Shown one piece after another: positions 29,617-41,527 of a stretch of 64,000 bases of DNA (position 1 is the first letter of the stretch; every line of letters begins with the position of its first letter). The position numbers were made by a program, and so were the translations under genes. The stretch lies in NCBI GenBank assembly GCA_036924085.1, contig JAVGWX010000001.1, forward strand, positions 1,321,103-1,385,102, given 5' to 3'. A model generated the notes under the pieces. The model worked only from the letters and a program-made list of their open reading frames with translations. It did not search any database and was not told where the DNA came from. The DNA comes from Ariolimax columbianus. Taxonomy: Eukaryota > Mollusca > Gastropoda > Stylommatophora > Arionidae.

Positions 29617-29810
29617 GGATGTCCAGCCACCTACAGACATCGATTTCTAACAAGATGTCCAGCCACCTACAGACATCGATTTCTAACAAGATGTCCAGCC
29701 ACCTACAGACATCGATTTCTAACAAGATGTCCAGCCACCTACAGACATCGATTTCTAACAAGATGTCCAGCCACCTACAGACATCGATTTCTAACAAGAT
29801 GTCCAGCTGA
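29617..29810. repeat. 36-bp minisatellite
   Basis: Just over five identical copies, period 36, with core GATGTCCAGCCACCTACAGA then CATCGATTTCTAACAA. As 36 is a multiple of 3, several frames are open. Confidence 0.96.
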
Positions 29811-29849
29811 TTATGAAATGCAGTCTTGCCTGTTTATGGTGCAATATTT

Positions 29850-30070
29850 GAGCTGACCCTTGAGGTCGAAGGTTAGTGAAGGACCTAACAGTAATTGATA
29901 CTTTCTCAGGCATGTACATTAGGAGGACGAGCAGTTTCAACTGGGCACCAATAGCAGCTGACACTTGTTTAGCAGAAACATACAAGGGCCGTCGTTTAGA
30001 TCAATAAATGACTTAGTATTAATCATAGGAGAGATGGCCACCACATTCTAGGACTAAACTTCACTTCCTT
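29850..30070 (+). repeat. Dispersed repeat R, copy 1 (possible retrotransposon 5' region)
   Basis: It is similar to 36,955-37,175: AGGTCGAAGGTTA, AATTGATACTTTCTC, ACATTAGGA, TCAACTGGGCACCAATAGCA and GTTTAGATCAATAAATGACT. RNase H-bearing element remains follow soon after, which suggests it is the 5' non-coding part of such an element. Confidence 0.6.
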
Positions 30071-30084
30071 GACAACAGCCGACA

Positions 30085-31470
30085 GGAGAAGATACTTGTG
30101 CACAGTCAGAAGACAAACTTCAGACACCGACTGGAGAGAACCAGCCTCCTACACAAATCAAAACCTCTGCATCACAGCCATGATAACCTCCCAAAGCTAT
30201 TCACAGAAATGACAATACTAACTAACTATACGGTCGGTGAGCCAAACACACGAATGGGGATAATGACTGACTATGGGGACCCAAACAATTGCCGTGAACA
30301 TAACCACCGAGATACCAGGGATAACAAATAAATGTTGCCAGGCTGTCCACCTAGAAGTTCTGGTAATGATTAATGGAGGATGCAGCCCTAAGGACTGGAT
30401 TCGAGTATACACAGAGAGTGCAGTAAAGGTTGATGGAGGAGGCATCTTTATAAGATACAACAATGGTAAAAATAACATATAGGGCCTTCCCACATCTTCC
30501 AATGTTAGGACAGTCTCTAGTGTGCTCATCCAGACACTAGGAAGGTTCACCAGACGAACACCCGCCAACTCAGACTATTCTTTACAGATTGCAGATCATT
30601 ACTGGAAGCAATACACCAGAGGTGAACAAATGCTGTGGAAAATCAGATCAGAACAAAATGCATAGAACCTCGACAGTGGCTTCCTTCCCATTGTGGAACC
30701 ACAGGGAATGAGAGAGCTAATGCCCAGTCTAAGGCAGGTGACAGGATGGAGCAATTTTCCCAAACAGTGTCTTGCCGAGAAGCACAAATCATCCACAATC
30801 AGTCAGTACAACTCAAAATGGACGAAAGACTTTGACGGGAGCAATAGACCTGAGCCAATCGACCAGTTCTAACAATAGACCTGACCCAATCCAACAGCTC
30901 CAACGATAGACCTGACCCAATCCACCAGCTCCAATGATAGACCTGACCCAATCCACCAGCTCCAACGATAGACCTGACCCAATCCACCAGCTCCAACAAT
31001 AGACCTGATGTAATCCACCAGCTCCAACAATAGACCTGACCCAATCCACCAGCTCCAACAATAGACCTGACCCAATCCACCACCTCCACAGACAACAACA
31101 AAAACCGATCTTTTGTCCGCGAACAGACCACTGCAGACTATTGGGTCATCTACATCGGCTCAAGATATCACACACAAGTGAGTGCCCATGTGGAACCGGA
31201 GTCCAACTCCATGAACACACCCTACAGGACCCTATGATGCCAGACCTGGCCAGAAGGAGCCTAGGTGACGGAGAAGCTGTGGGTCTACCACCCGAATGTG
31301 GAGAGGACTGTGGACTTCGACTGACAGGATTGCAGATCTAGCACGATCAAAAAATCTGAACGCAGAAGGCGGCAAATCAGGGTGATAAACCAGTCCCTTG
31401 ACCTCAGTGAGCAGCGCTGCGGTCTCACAAGACTGCACGGTTGATGATTGGCTGACCTACTTGCAAGTAG
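30085..31470 (+). pseudogene. Decayed RNase H-containing retrotransposon
   Basis: In shifted frames it shows PRQWLPSHCGTTGNERANAQ near 30,670 (RNase H 'WIPSHCGIPGNE.AD', with the final Asp replaced by Asn) and, near 31,110-31,210, RTDHCRLLGHLHRLKI then SECPCGTGVQLHEHTLQDP, the RTGH...CPCG...EH module. Stops are numerous. A 30-bp array has expanded between the two parts. Confidence 0.75.
30850..31085. repeat. 30-bp minisatellite inside the RNase H relic
   Basis: About eight copies, period 30, with core AATAGACCTGACCCAATCCA then CCAGCTCCAAC. It separates the end of the RNase H domain from the C-terminal CPCG module of the relic. Confidence 0.94.
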
Positions 31471-31711
31471 CAAATGTTGTGTGTCGGTTCAGTTTCACTT
31501 GTTCCCCCAACCTACTGATCCACTCTGTACTTCTATTTCTTCTACTCTACTCTGTTAAAGGCGAGGACTCGGCTTCATTGCCGAGGGTTTCCCGATATGG
31601 CTAAATCTCTCTCAGAAAGGTATCCGCCAAAATCAAGAAAGCATCATCGCACTCAAGGCAGCTGCTGCAAGATATAGGAAAACAGTCAACCAAGCATGCA
31701 GGAAAAGCTGG

Positions 31712-32048
31712 CACGAGCATACAGAAACCCTCAACTTTGATAGAGAGAGCAAGAAACTCTGGAAGCTAGCAAAGGCTGACACGAGCAGACAGAAACCCTC
31801 AACTTTGATAGAAAGAGCAAGAAACTCTGGAAGCTAGCAAAGGCTGACACGAGCAGACAGAAACCCTCAACTTTGATAGAAAGAGCAAGAAACTCTGGAA
31901 GCTAGCAAAGGCTGACACGAGCAGACAGAAACCCTCAACTTTGATAGAAAGAGCAAGAAACTCTGGAAGCTAGCAAAGGCTGACACGAGCAGACAGAAAC
32001 CCTCAACTTTGATAGAGATAGCAAGAAACTCTGGAAGCTAGCAAAGGC
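31712..32048. repeat. 68-bp tandem array inside element D
   Basis: Five units, period 68 (GCTGACACGAG at 31,775, 31,843, 31,911 and 31,979), each coding a TETLNFDRxSKKLWKLAKA-like segment of the element. As 68 is not a multiple of 3, the frame is lost after each unit. Confidence 0.95.
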
Positions 32049-32891
32049 CTTGAGTGACGAAAACAGCTACAAACCAACAATTGCGATTGAAAATAAAGGA
32101 AAGGTACTAACTGGGGAAAAAAGCAACAGATGTTCTAATCCAAAATTATGCAGAAACTAGTACAAACAAAATCCCAACAGACATGAAAAGGTATATTATG
32201 AAAGAAATAAACCAGATGGAGCACTCAATGCGAGAACCTGAGGAACATCTGATAGTAAATATCACCAAAACAGAACTGGAGTCAGCCATTTGTAAACTCA
32301 AGAAGAGAAAAGCCCCAGGAAAGGATGGCATCACTAATGAAATGCTCTCCAACATGGGAGAAGTAGCAAAGAACAAACTGCTACACATCTTTAACACAAG
32401 CTGGAAACAAGGAACTGTGGCCACAGTGTGGAAGGAGGCAAGGACTATCCCCATCCTTAAAATATGGGAAAGACAACATGAAGCCAGGCAGTTACAGACC
32501 TATTAGTCTACTCAGCCATGACTCAGATGTGTGAGGAAATTAATGGAACGAATAGTTAACACTAGAATAACCTGGCATATGGAATCAAAGAATTTACTTA
32601 TCCCCCAGCAAGCAGGTTTTTCGTAGAAACAGATCGACCGAAGATCAGGTGACATATATCTCGCAGGAGATAGAAGATGCATTTCAAGAAAAAAAGAAAA
32701 CACTGGCAGTCTGGATATATCTAGAAAAGCATTTCATAAAATGTGGAAAAGCGGGTTAAAACTCAAGTACTCCAACTGGGTGTAACCAACAACATGTACA
32801 AGTGGATCAGTGATTACCTAGAAAACAGGACAGCAAGAGGACACCTCCGAGGACACCTCAGCAAAAAGGATGAAAATGGAACAAGCAGTTC

Positions 32892-34730
32892 TTCTTCTTC
32901 TTCATCGTACGCAGTCAAACATCAACCTTTATTTTTTCGAAAAAAAGCAGCGGTCATCCTGAGGCTGTCGACACTGCCATAGAGCTTGTCTAGTGTTGCC
33001 ACTGGTGATGGCCACATCATTTCTCTCTGGTCCTCGTATATCAGGCAGTTTTGCAGCAAATGCTCAGCGGTCATTTTCCCGGTACCACCTATCTTCAATT
33101 TGTTGAATAGGTGGTACCTCAGTCTATTGTGGCCAGTGCGAAGTCTGAAGACAACGACCTGCTCTCTTCTGTTCAACTGGTAATAGGCATCGTTTTTTGT
33201 GTAGCCAGTATGTTCGGTTTCCCATTTGGTCATGTATCTAGCTCTAATAAGCCGTTTTGACTCTTCGTATGTCATACTAGTATCTGGTTGTGGTAGTCTT
33301 GCACCTTCTTTTGCCAGTCTGTCTGCCTCCTCGTTGCCGTGGATGTTGCAGTGGAATGGAACCCACTGTACCACTACCCTTTTTGGTGCGGACTGCTGGC
33401 ATAGTTGACAGAGTACTGCTCTTAAATCATTAAGTTCAGTATTTTTCTGGATTTTCAGTGCTGTGACTACGGCCAGTGCATCTGTAAGCAGGACTATGTG
33501 GCTTTCATTCCTTTTACCTGTCCCCATTTCTTCCACTGCCGCCCTCAGTGCCTCTGCCTCCGCTCTGAAATTGCTTGTGTATTTTCCAATTGCCACTGAC
33601 AGTGTTATTTTTCTGCCATTTGGTAGGTTCAGAAATGCTCCTGCCCCTCCGTTCTGTGTTTGTTACAGAACCGTCGGTGTATGCATGGGTCCAGTCCATG
33701 CTTGGGTAGTTTTTCGTTATGTAGCTCAGGGTAGTATCTCTTCTTTCTTTTTCAGTCTGGCAGTTTTTGTTTCCAATACCTGGTATATTTTCTACTACCT
33801 CTGGAAATATATCCTGCCTCCAGGTAGGTTTTCGTACAGTAGTGATGGACTTTGGTGTTATAAGTGCGTTCATGGGGCCTTCGTGCAATTATGCTTTGGC
33901 TATTTCTGCAAAGTTTCTCCGCTTTAGTTTCCCATTTCCAAAATTGTTTAGTCTCTGGTGCATTGGATGGTCAGTCAGTCTTCGGAGTTTCTCTGACTGC
34001 AGCTGGGCTTTGCAGTCTCTTCTGTCGGTCATGGATTGCAGTCTTGTAACCTTTTCAAGTTCTACAATTGGCGTTGACTTCATGCCTCCTGTTATAACTC
34101 TCATGGCTTGGTTTTGGAGTTTGCTAATTTTATCGAAGTTCGCCTTTGCTGCTGTTGTCCATGCTGCAATGCCATACTCGAGAACTGGTCTCACTCTTCC
34201 AGTGTACAGTTTCTTTAGTATACTTTCGTCTGCTCCCCAGCTTGTGCCAGCAAGTTTCCTCATGATTGCCATTCTTTGTCTGGCTCTCATTCGGTTTCTC
34301 TCGATCTGACTTTTCCTTGTCATGCACCGATAAAATGTGACTCCCAGGTAGTTTGGGTTGTCGTTTGGCTGCAAGTATTTGCCGTTAAGACTTAATTTGG
34401 TGTTTTGTGGTTTGTTTGACAGCGAGAATATCGTACATGTTGTTTTTTCCTCCTTTATTTTGACCAGCCATGAGTTCGCCCACTCTTCCAACGATGTTAG
34501 GGCCTGCTGCATCAGATTTCTTGCTATGGTGAGATTCTTTTCAGAGGTCCACATAGCCAGATCGTCTGCAAACATTGAGCTATGGACTCTTCGTGGTATA
34601 TTCTCTGTTATGTTATTTATATACACCAGGAAGAGAGTGGGTGACAGTTCTCCTCCTTGGGGTACTCCCTGCTCAAGTGTCACCGTTTTGCTCATCTGCC
34701 CTTGTACTTGAACTCTGGCTGTTCTGTTTT
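32892..34730 (-). mobile_element. Nested 5'-truncated non-LTR retrotransposon (copy C)
   Basis: A minus-strand insertion of 1,839 bp into element D. From 34,730 downwards it reads QNRTARVQVQGQMSKTVT, EQGVPQGGELSPTLFLVYIN, catalytic FADD near 34,570, YLGVTFYRCMT, LKKLYTGRVRPVLEYGIAAW, a linker frame at 33,514-33,888 (YTDGSVTNTERRGRSISEPT) and an RNase H frame at 32,922-33,596. It ends in a (GAA)n tail at 32,892. The RNase H tail lacks the seven residues TDECPCG that the other copies have, so the CPCG motif is deleted. Target-site duplication GAACAAGCAGTTC/GAACAAGGAGTTC lies at 32,879-32,891 and 34,731-34,743. Confidence 0.93.
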
Positions 34731-35934
34731 GAACAAGGAGTTCCACAAGGTGGAATACTCTCACCCAAGCTGTTCCTCGCGTACATCAATGATATAATCC
34801 CAGAAACCCATAAAAGAGTACACATTGCACTTTATGCAGATGACCCGGAACTATGGACATCCGAAGAGTCTACACCTGTAGCTAGAAACCAAATGCAAGA
34901 GGCCCTAAATACAATAGAGACATGCACGAAAAAATGTCAAATCGCTATAAACAAAACCAAAACCACGTACACAATCTTCTCTCTATCTCCCAAGCTCCAA
35001 GAAGTGATCCTGAAAGTAAATGGCCAGGCTCTCCCCCTTGACATAAGTCCAACTTATCTGGGAATAACAATGGACCCAAGATTGACATGGAAAAACCAGA
35101 TTTAAAAAAGCCACCAACAAAGCTAAGACCAGAATGGCGATAATGAGGAAGATATCAGGCTCAACATGGGGAGCGGACACGGGCACCCTAAAAAAACTGT
35201 ACACAGGTTATGTGAGACCAGTGCTAGAATACGGGATAGCAGCTTGGTCCACATCAACAAAGAATAACTTTCACAAAATAAATACAACCCAAAATCAAGG
35301 TATATGAATCACTGGAGCTATGAGAACATCACACGAATCGAAAGTATGGAAACGCGCAGAGACCAAAAAACACTCCAGCAGGGGAAGAAGTTCAAACGAA
35401 TGCCTGATCGATCACCCAATATATGACAGGATAGATCGCATGGGAAGAGGGAGATTAAAGAGAAACCACTTCATATTAAAAACAAAAGAACTTGCCAAGA
35501 GCAGACCAAATCATAAGTCAGGCAGTGGTTAGAGGTCTGAAACAAATATCCCAAATCCGAACATGGAAAAAAAGCCATGTTCCATGAGATGGTAGAAACG
35601 ATAGAGGGAATAGGGAAAAAGGGAACTCATTCAGGACAGATTTAGAAAGGAAATTTATTACAGAAAAATATTTTAGGAGAGTATACCCACCAGAAACATG
35701 GATACACGTATATACAGATGGCTCATCTAACAAAGCCACATCCAATGGAAGTGGAGAGGTCTATTACAGACTAAGAAATGGAGTAGAAAAAACTCGAGTA
35801 TTAACGGGAACATACTCCAATAACTTCCGTGCAGAAGCAGAGGCACTGAAGGCCACAGCTGAGCTTGTAATCCAAGATAAAGATATCCACCAAGAAAACA
35901 TAGTATTCCTAACTGGTGTAGCTCCAGCTATAAA

Positions 35935-36370
35935 CCTATGGATCTCCGTAGCTCTAGCGATGAACCCAGGTATCTCCAGCGATGAACCCAGGGATCTCCA
36001 GCGATGAATCCCAGGGATCTCCAGCGATGAATCCCAGGGATCTCCAGCGATGAACCCAGGTATCTCCAGCGATGAATCCCAGGGATCTCCAGCGATGAAC
36101 CCAGGGATCTCCAGCGATGAACCCAGGTATCTCCAGTGATGAACCCAGGGATCTCCAGCGATGAATCCCAGGGATCTCCAGCGATGAACCCAGGGATCTC
36201 CAGCGATGAACCCAGGTATCTCCAGCGATGAACCCAGGTATCTCCAGAGATCTCCAGCGATGAACCCAGGTATCTCCAGCGATGAACCCAGAGATCTCCA
36301 GCGATGAACCCAGGTATCTCCAGCGATGAACCCAGGGATCTCCAGCGATGAATCCCAGGGATCTCCGAAA
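35935..36370. repeat. 22-23-bp minisatellite
   Basis: About 19 units of CTCCAGCGATGAACCCAGGGAT or with GAATCCCAGGGAT, giving 22- and 23-bp periods. Antisense frames are artefacts. Confidence 0.95.
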
Positions 36371-36954
36371 AATTGACATCATGAACCGACCACCACAGCT
36401 TGAATTCGAACCCTGACCGTCTGGACAAGAGGCAAACGGCTTGGGCACAGAGACCCCCTGTTGTGTCTGCCTGTTACTATTGTCTATCTGTCCGTGTGGC
36501 TGATTAAACTAGCTCCGTACGGTCCACCACAGGAGGATGCATGTTAGTCTTATTTCAAGATCGCCGTATATTCGGGTCATGCCCTCCTGGCATATCTTCA
36601 AATGTCAGGTGCACTCTGATTATTTCATGGATGCGGGTTTTTGTTACCTATCTGGTCATACGTCTGACTTTTATTAAGTTAATTAATTACAGACAAAACT
36701 CGAGCTATGAGGTGCGGCCAGGCCCGAGAGACAAGCCCTGCTGGTCTGGAACACAGTCTAGTAAGTTTACCCAACTTTGAGAAGCTGGACGGCATTGTCG
36801 GGAGTACTGAGCTGACAGCTGCCTTTGTTAGAGCCACTGATATGGATGAAGAAGAAGAAAGCCATTTACTTGAATAGGTGTTCTCCACCAGGAACGTGAG
36901 TGACAAATGTCCGTCAGCAAATTCGTTTGAGTACCTGCAACAGCCGGCAAAATA
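36371..36954. other. No recognised feature
   Basis: One frame is open at about 36,745-36,870 (LPNFEKLDGIVGSTELTAAF then acidic DEEEE), but no splice sites or homologue could be assigned. It may be part of the repeat that follows. Confidence 0.4.
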
Positions 36955-37175
36955 CGATGTTTGACCTGACCCCATCAGGTCGAAGGTTACAGTTCAGGGG
37001 CTAATAATAATCGATACTTTCTCTAGTATTGACATTAGGAAGGCCTGCAGTCTCAACTGGACACCAATAGCAACAAACACATGCAAGGCTCGGGTGCACT
37101 TGGTCAACAGACACAGACAAGTACCTACGTTTAGACCAATAAATTACTTCTCAAGGACTGTTCCAACCTAAACAG
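36955..37175 (+). repeat. Dispersed repeat R, copy 2
   Basis: Counterpart of 29,850-30,070: AGGTCGAAGGTTACAG, AATCGATACTTTCTCTAGT, CATTAGGAAGGCCTGCAG, TCAACTGGACACCAATAGCA and GTTTAGACCAATAAATTACT. The two copies differ by substitutions and a roughly 25-bp length difference. Confidence 0.6.
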
Positions 37176-38060
37176 CGCAGGCCAAAACTAGCAAACTAAA
37201 TCAAATTTACATTTAAAGGTGGAAAAACTAAACAAAAAACCAATGAAGTAATCAATATAATGTAACAATTAATTCTCCTTCTGTTTTTGTTTCTTCTTTT
37301 TCTTTGATCCTTTCTCATTAGGGAGATTGCTCTGTTTGCAGCTTGGTATCCAGGATCACCGCGTGGAAGTGTAGAAGGGTATGGGCAGCTCTGGGTCGCT
37401 GGCACTGACGCTAACAGTAACAGGCAGCTTTGGGTCGCCACAGCTAACAAATTGATCATAACATTATTATCAGTTGACGAAATTTGATGAAAATTCCTAC
37501 AGATAGTTTGCACATAATTAGCCAAGAAACATTGCTGGCTATTTCATTTTGTGTTGGAAGTATCCTCTTGTTGCTGAAACACAAGTCCTCATACGATTTC
37601 CCCTATTGGTTGACTGGCTTGTGGTTTGATTGCGTCCATTTCAAGCGTCCAATACTCGAAGTTTAAACTCAATGACCTCTCTCATCGGCGAGCGATACCA
37701 TTTTTGTAACCATAAACCCCCGCATTGCAAAGTGATTTAGGTCAGAGCTGTTCGGTGGTGCATGCCAGTACAAGTCTCCGGCTGGAGAAATGGAAGACGT
37801 GCTCTAGCAGGACTAGCTTGTCCACCGTCTTGTTGACAGATAAACAAACAGCTCGAACATCAACTAGAAGATAGAGATAGTAGGCACTGTTTGTTGTTTA
37901 TACCTGGCTCGACGAGGTCAATAAAAGTTTATCCCATCTTAGACGAGCAGACTCGGACCGAACTGCTGAGAGTTGGTTGGAAGCAGTCTTCATTCATCGA
38001 TGTCCTTTTGTCACCTGTAAACCAGCTGACATGTGCCCTGAATAACTGTTTAGGGGCGAT
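37176..38060. other. No recognised feature
   Basis: A mixture of AT-rich sequence and a segment with CAATAAAAGTTTATCC near 37,919. No ORF, repeat or exon could be supported. Confidence 0.5.
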
Positions 38061-38065
38061 CGCTT

Positions 38066-38525
38066 CAGTCTTGCCGCTTCCGTTAGTTCACTGGCTCTCC
38101 GTCCAGTCAGTCTTGCCGCTTCCGTTAGTTCACTGGCTCTCCGTCCAGTCAGTCTTGCCCCTTCACTAACCTCCGTTAGTTCACTGGCTCTCCGTCCAGT
38201 CAGTCTTGCCGCTTCCGTTAGTTCACTGGCTCTCCGTCCAGTCAGTCTTGCCGCTTCCGTTAGTTCACTGGCTCTCCGTCCATTCAGTCTTGCCCCTTCA
38301 CTAACCTCCGTTAGTTCACTGGCTCTCCGTTCAGTCAGTCTTGCCGCTTCCGTTAGTTCACTGGCTCTCCGTCCAGTCAGTCTTGCCCCTTCACTTACCT
38401 CCGTTAGTTCACTGGCTCTCCGTCCAGTCAGTCTTGCCGCTTCCGTTAGTTCACTGGCTCTCCGTCCAGTCAGTCTTGCCCCTTCACTAACCTCCGTTAG
38501 TTCAGTGGCTCCCCGTTCAGTCTCA
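38066..38525. repeat. 38/54-bp minisatellite
   Basis: About 10 units with core CCGTTAGTTCACTGGCTCTC then CGTCCAGTCAGTCTTGCCGC. Some units carry an extra CCTTCACTAACCT, and these longer units recur periodically, a higher-order pattern. Confidence 0.93.
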
Positions 38526-39297
38526 GACAGAACTTGATATCTCAGATCGATAACCGAAATGATAAAATCTTAAAATTGTTGGAACGTTTGCACTTAACTG
38601 TTGGACATCGGTGATGCTCTCGTCAGTCCGTACACATCTCGGTCTTCCACTTCCGACAGCATCATTTGACAAAACCAACCCCATCCACCTTACACAAAAG
38701 TATGTCCAATCCACTACGCCACCAACTGATGTAAAAACTGTTCTTAAAATCACATCGAACTGTGGGATCAAGATGCTGAGCAGCGCATGAGCTGCAGTGG
38801 TCAGTGACTCATAGCTGACTGCTAGCGTCAGGGCCAGCGAACCAGAGCTGCCAAGACCATTCTACACCTCCACGTGGTGATCCTGGATAACAGGCTGCAA
38901 CAAAGCAGACTGGCTAAGGAGAAGGGATAGAAGAGGGAATGCTAACCCTGTACTCAAAAAATGCTTGCTGAAGTCGGATGTGTTGGACCGAAAGGTGCAA
39001 ATATCGCAGTCAAGCTGTAAACTACGACACAACGCATTCCGTTCTCTGGACTACATTCTGCTACTTAAGCCCTTTCAGTGTTTGGTAGCGGGAGATTGAG
39101 AATGAACGAAGCCAAGCCAAGTCATATCGATCTGTTATTTTCAGTTTGTGCATGGAAAATAACCCAAACTTATCAAATGTCTTTCTCTGGAATGAACGCA
39201 TTTTAGAACAGACGGATCTAACAATGACGCCATAAAAACAATACAAAAATAACCAGAATCACTGCTGTTCAAAAAAGAAAGGCAACAACTACTATTG
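38526..39297. repeat. Mostly unrecognised; contains a SINE fragment
   Basis: At about 38,955-39,010 ATGCTTGCTGAAGTCGGATG, TGTTGGACCGAAAGGTGCAA matches the body of the tRNA-derived SINE at 23,930 and 26,650. The head is missing. The rest shows nothing recognisable. Confidence 0.5.
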
Positions 39298-39308
39298 TAC
39301 GAAGTTTA

Positions 39309-39840
39309 GTCAGGACCAAAAAAGGTAGGGGTACAGTGGGTCCCATCACACTGCAACATCCAAGGCAACGAGGAGGCAGACAGACTGGCAAAAGAAGGTG
39401 CAAGACTACCACAACCAGATACTAGTATGACATACGAAGAGTCAAAACGGCTTATTAGAGCCAGATACATGACCAAATGGGAAACAGAACATACTGGCTA
39501 CACCAAAAACGATGCCTATTACCAGTTGAACAGAAAAGAGCAGGTCGTGGTCTTCAGACTTCGCACTGGCCACAATAGACTGAGGTACCACCTATTCAAC
39601 AAATTGAAGATAAAGATAGGTGGCACCGACGAATGCCCGTGTGGTACCGAGAAAATGATCGCTGAACATTTGCTGCAAAACTGCCCGACATACGAGGATC
39701 AGAGAGAGCAGATGTGGCCATCACCAGTGGCAACACTAGACAAGCTCTATGGCAGTGTCGACAGCCTCAGGATGATCGCTGCTTTTTTCGAAAAAATAAT
39801 GGTTACTGTCTGATTGCGTACGAAGAATAAGAAGAAGAAG
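39309..39840 (+). mobile_element. Short 3' copy of the RNase H element (copy E)
   Basis: A 532-bp sense copy with frame QWVPSHCNIQGNEEADRLAK through CPCGTEKMIAEHLLQNC to IMVTV-stop at 39,813, then a GAATAAGAAGAAGAAG tail. It carries a two-residue duplication (KIKI) relative to copies A and B. Target-site duplication TACGAAGTTTA lies at 39,298-39,308 and 39,841-39,851. The tail also carries CGTACGAAG. Confidence 0.93.
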
Positions 39841-40059
39841 TACGAAGTTTAATTAAATTTCGTCAATTAATAACTATTTTCTAATGGATTTGTTTTATTC
39901 TTTTGTTTCATGCCTACCCTGTAACTGTATGTTTTAAACACATTTATGGAAATCGACCAGAACCACCCACATCATCTTCTCCCTGACCCCCCCCCCCCCA
40001 CAAAGTTCTCCCCCTAGACGTGTTTAACATATCTAGAAATAACCCTTGACCCGGGACTA

Positions 40060-40775
40060 ACAAACCTGAGAACAGAAAGGTCATTGCGAGAAAGATGCCT
40101 CAAGGTGCTCTAATTTATCCTTTCCAATAATTAATTTATTAACTTGTTTTAAGTCATCTCGAATTCTTCTCTGTCCAAGACACCGAAAACCAGATTACTT
40201 AAGTCCTTCCTCATAACTGTAATTCTGGAATCCCACTATCATTTTTGTATCCTTTCCAGCATGCTTATATCCCCTCTATGATAAGGACTCCACACCTGTA
40301 CACAGTACTCCAATCTAGGTATAATGCTTTATACAGTTTGACGATCACTTCCTTGCTACTATGTTTAATATTTCTTTTTATCATACCTACCATTGCATTT
40401 GCCTTTTTCACTGCTACCTTAACTTGTTCACTCACCTTACCTGTATGATCTATTATAACCCCTAGGTACCTTACCTTTTCTTTCTTTCTAGTATTGTTCT
40501 CGCCTATCCTGTAATTATGTTCCAAATTTGATCTACCCTGTACATTTATCAACATTAAACTCCGTTTGCCAGCTTACAGACCACTCTTGAATTTTATCTA
40601 AATCCGACCTCAATATATCCACTTCTGCTTTAGATGAGACACTACTGCATAGTTTTGTGTGATCCGCAAATTTTGCAATCATGGATCCGATATCAATGTC
40701 CAATTCCTTTATATATATCGAGAACGCAATTGGTCCCAAAGCTATCTGACACGGTGGTTTCCTGAGCCCGTGACA
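40060..40775 (-). pseudogene. CR1/L2-like retrotransposon fragment (antisense)
   Basis: The minus strand reads LGPIAFSIYIKELDIDIGSM, IAKFADH (RT motif FADD with the last Asp changed to His), SSVSSKAEVDILRSDLDKIQ, EWSVSWQTEFNVDKC, then YLGVIIDHTGKVSEQVKVAV and KRNIKHSSKEVIVKLYKAL. It is the same family as 49,300-51,720. Frameshifts are present and the 5' part is missing. Confidence 0.85.
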
Positions 40776-40904
40776 AAATACATGCCTAGAGCATGTGACA
40801 TAAAATGCGCTGATGGCATTTAACATGTTCATGGTCTTCTCTCTGAAGAACTGCTCCCAGTAATGTCCCTGGCGCGACATAAAATCAGAATAATATGCGG
40901 GACA

Positions 40905-41165
40905 CATGTCTCTGGCACAATCTAACATAAGTATACTATTCAGGATACATATCTCTGGCCCAATCTAACATAAGTATACTATTCAGGATACATATCTCTG
41001 GCCCAATCTAACATAAGTATACTATTCAGGATACATGTCTCTGGCACAAACTAACATAAGTATACTATTCAGGATACATGTCTCTGGCACAAACTAACAT
41101 AAGTATACTATTCAGGATACATGTCTCTGGCACAAACTAACATAAGTATACTATTCAGGATACAT
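40905..41165. repeat. 43-bp minisatellite
   Basis: About six copies, period 43, with core CATGTCTCTGGCACAAACTA then ACATAAGTATACTATTCAGGA. Two early units have CATATCTCTGGCCCAATCTA. Confidence 0.95.
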
Positions 41166-41527
41166 GCATTATGTAATCTATTTAGTATAACTAATCTAGG
41201 AGATAGATACATCTGAGCGGACGCTACCTGATCCATTGCAGGTAGGCTGGTGTCTGTCAAAGTAAAGATTACTGCAAACAATTATTTTATTTTATTCTCT
41301 TATTTATGTGCAGCTATTTTTGATAACAGATCGTGGTTCTTTTAGCCGTGCCCACTACGCATAGGTATGTCTCTTTGCGTGTATTTGGGTTGTAAATTGT
41401 ATAGGAACATTGTGAAGTGACCGTTCTAAGGTACTGTGACAATGATCAGGTCGTCCCTACAAGTTACGCAAAGGGAAATACGATTTCAGACCAGTGTTAG
41501 TGGAGTTCCTAGGTCAAGTAGACAAAA
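41166..41527. other. Unique sequence upstream of the candidate second gene
   Basis: No ORF, array or SINE was seen. It could include promoter sequence of the gene whose first coding exon is at 42,290, but no specific element is supported. Confidence 0.4.

Larger units (their letters stand above)
31600..35935 (+). mobile_element. Decayed I-superfamily-type non-LTR element (D), split by nested copy C
   Basis: Plus-strand pol remains in this order: linker with KLWKLAKALSDENSYKP near 32,015; RT fingers ITKTELESAICKLKKRKAPG, KDGITNEML at 32,280-32,345; KPGSYRPIS near 32,480; DYLENRTARG near 32,815. After the nested element come EQGVPQGGILSPKLFLAYIN at 34,731 on, catalytic YADD near 34,835, SPTYLGITMDPRLTW near 35,050, LKKLYTGYVRPVLEYGIAAW near 35,190, and RNase H traces (YIQMAHL near 35,705, RAEAEALKA near 35,830). 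Multiple frameshifts are present. Its end is replaced by a 22-bp array at 35,935. Confidence 0.88.

Noticed and set aside
36745..36870. Possible coding exon (LPNFEKLDGIVGS with an acidic run)
   Set aside because: No splice signals of quality and no recognised family. It may be repeat sequence next to dispersed repeat R.
37900..38010. LTR end suggested by CAATAAAAGTTTATCC and nearby GC-rich sequence
   Set aside because: No second copy, no TG...CA ends, no primer-binding site and no gag or pol sequence were seen nearby.
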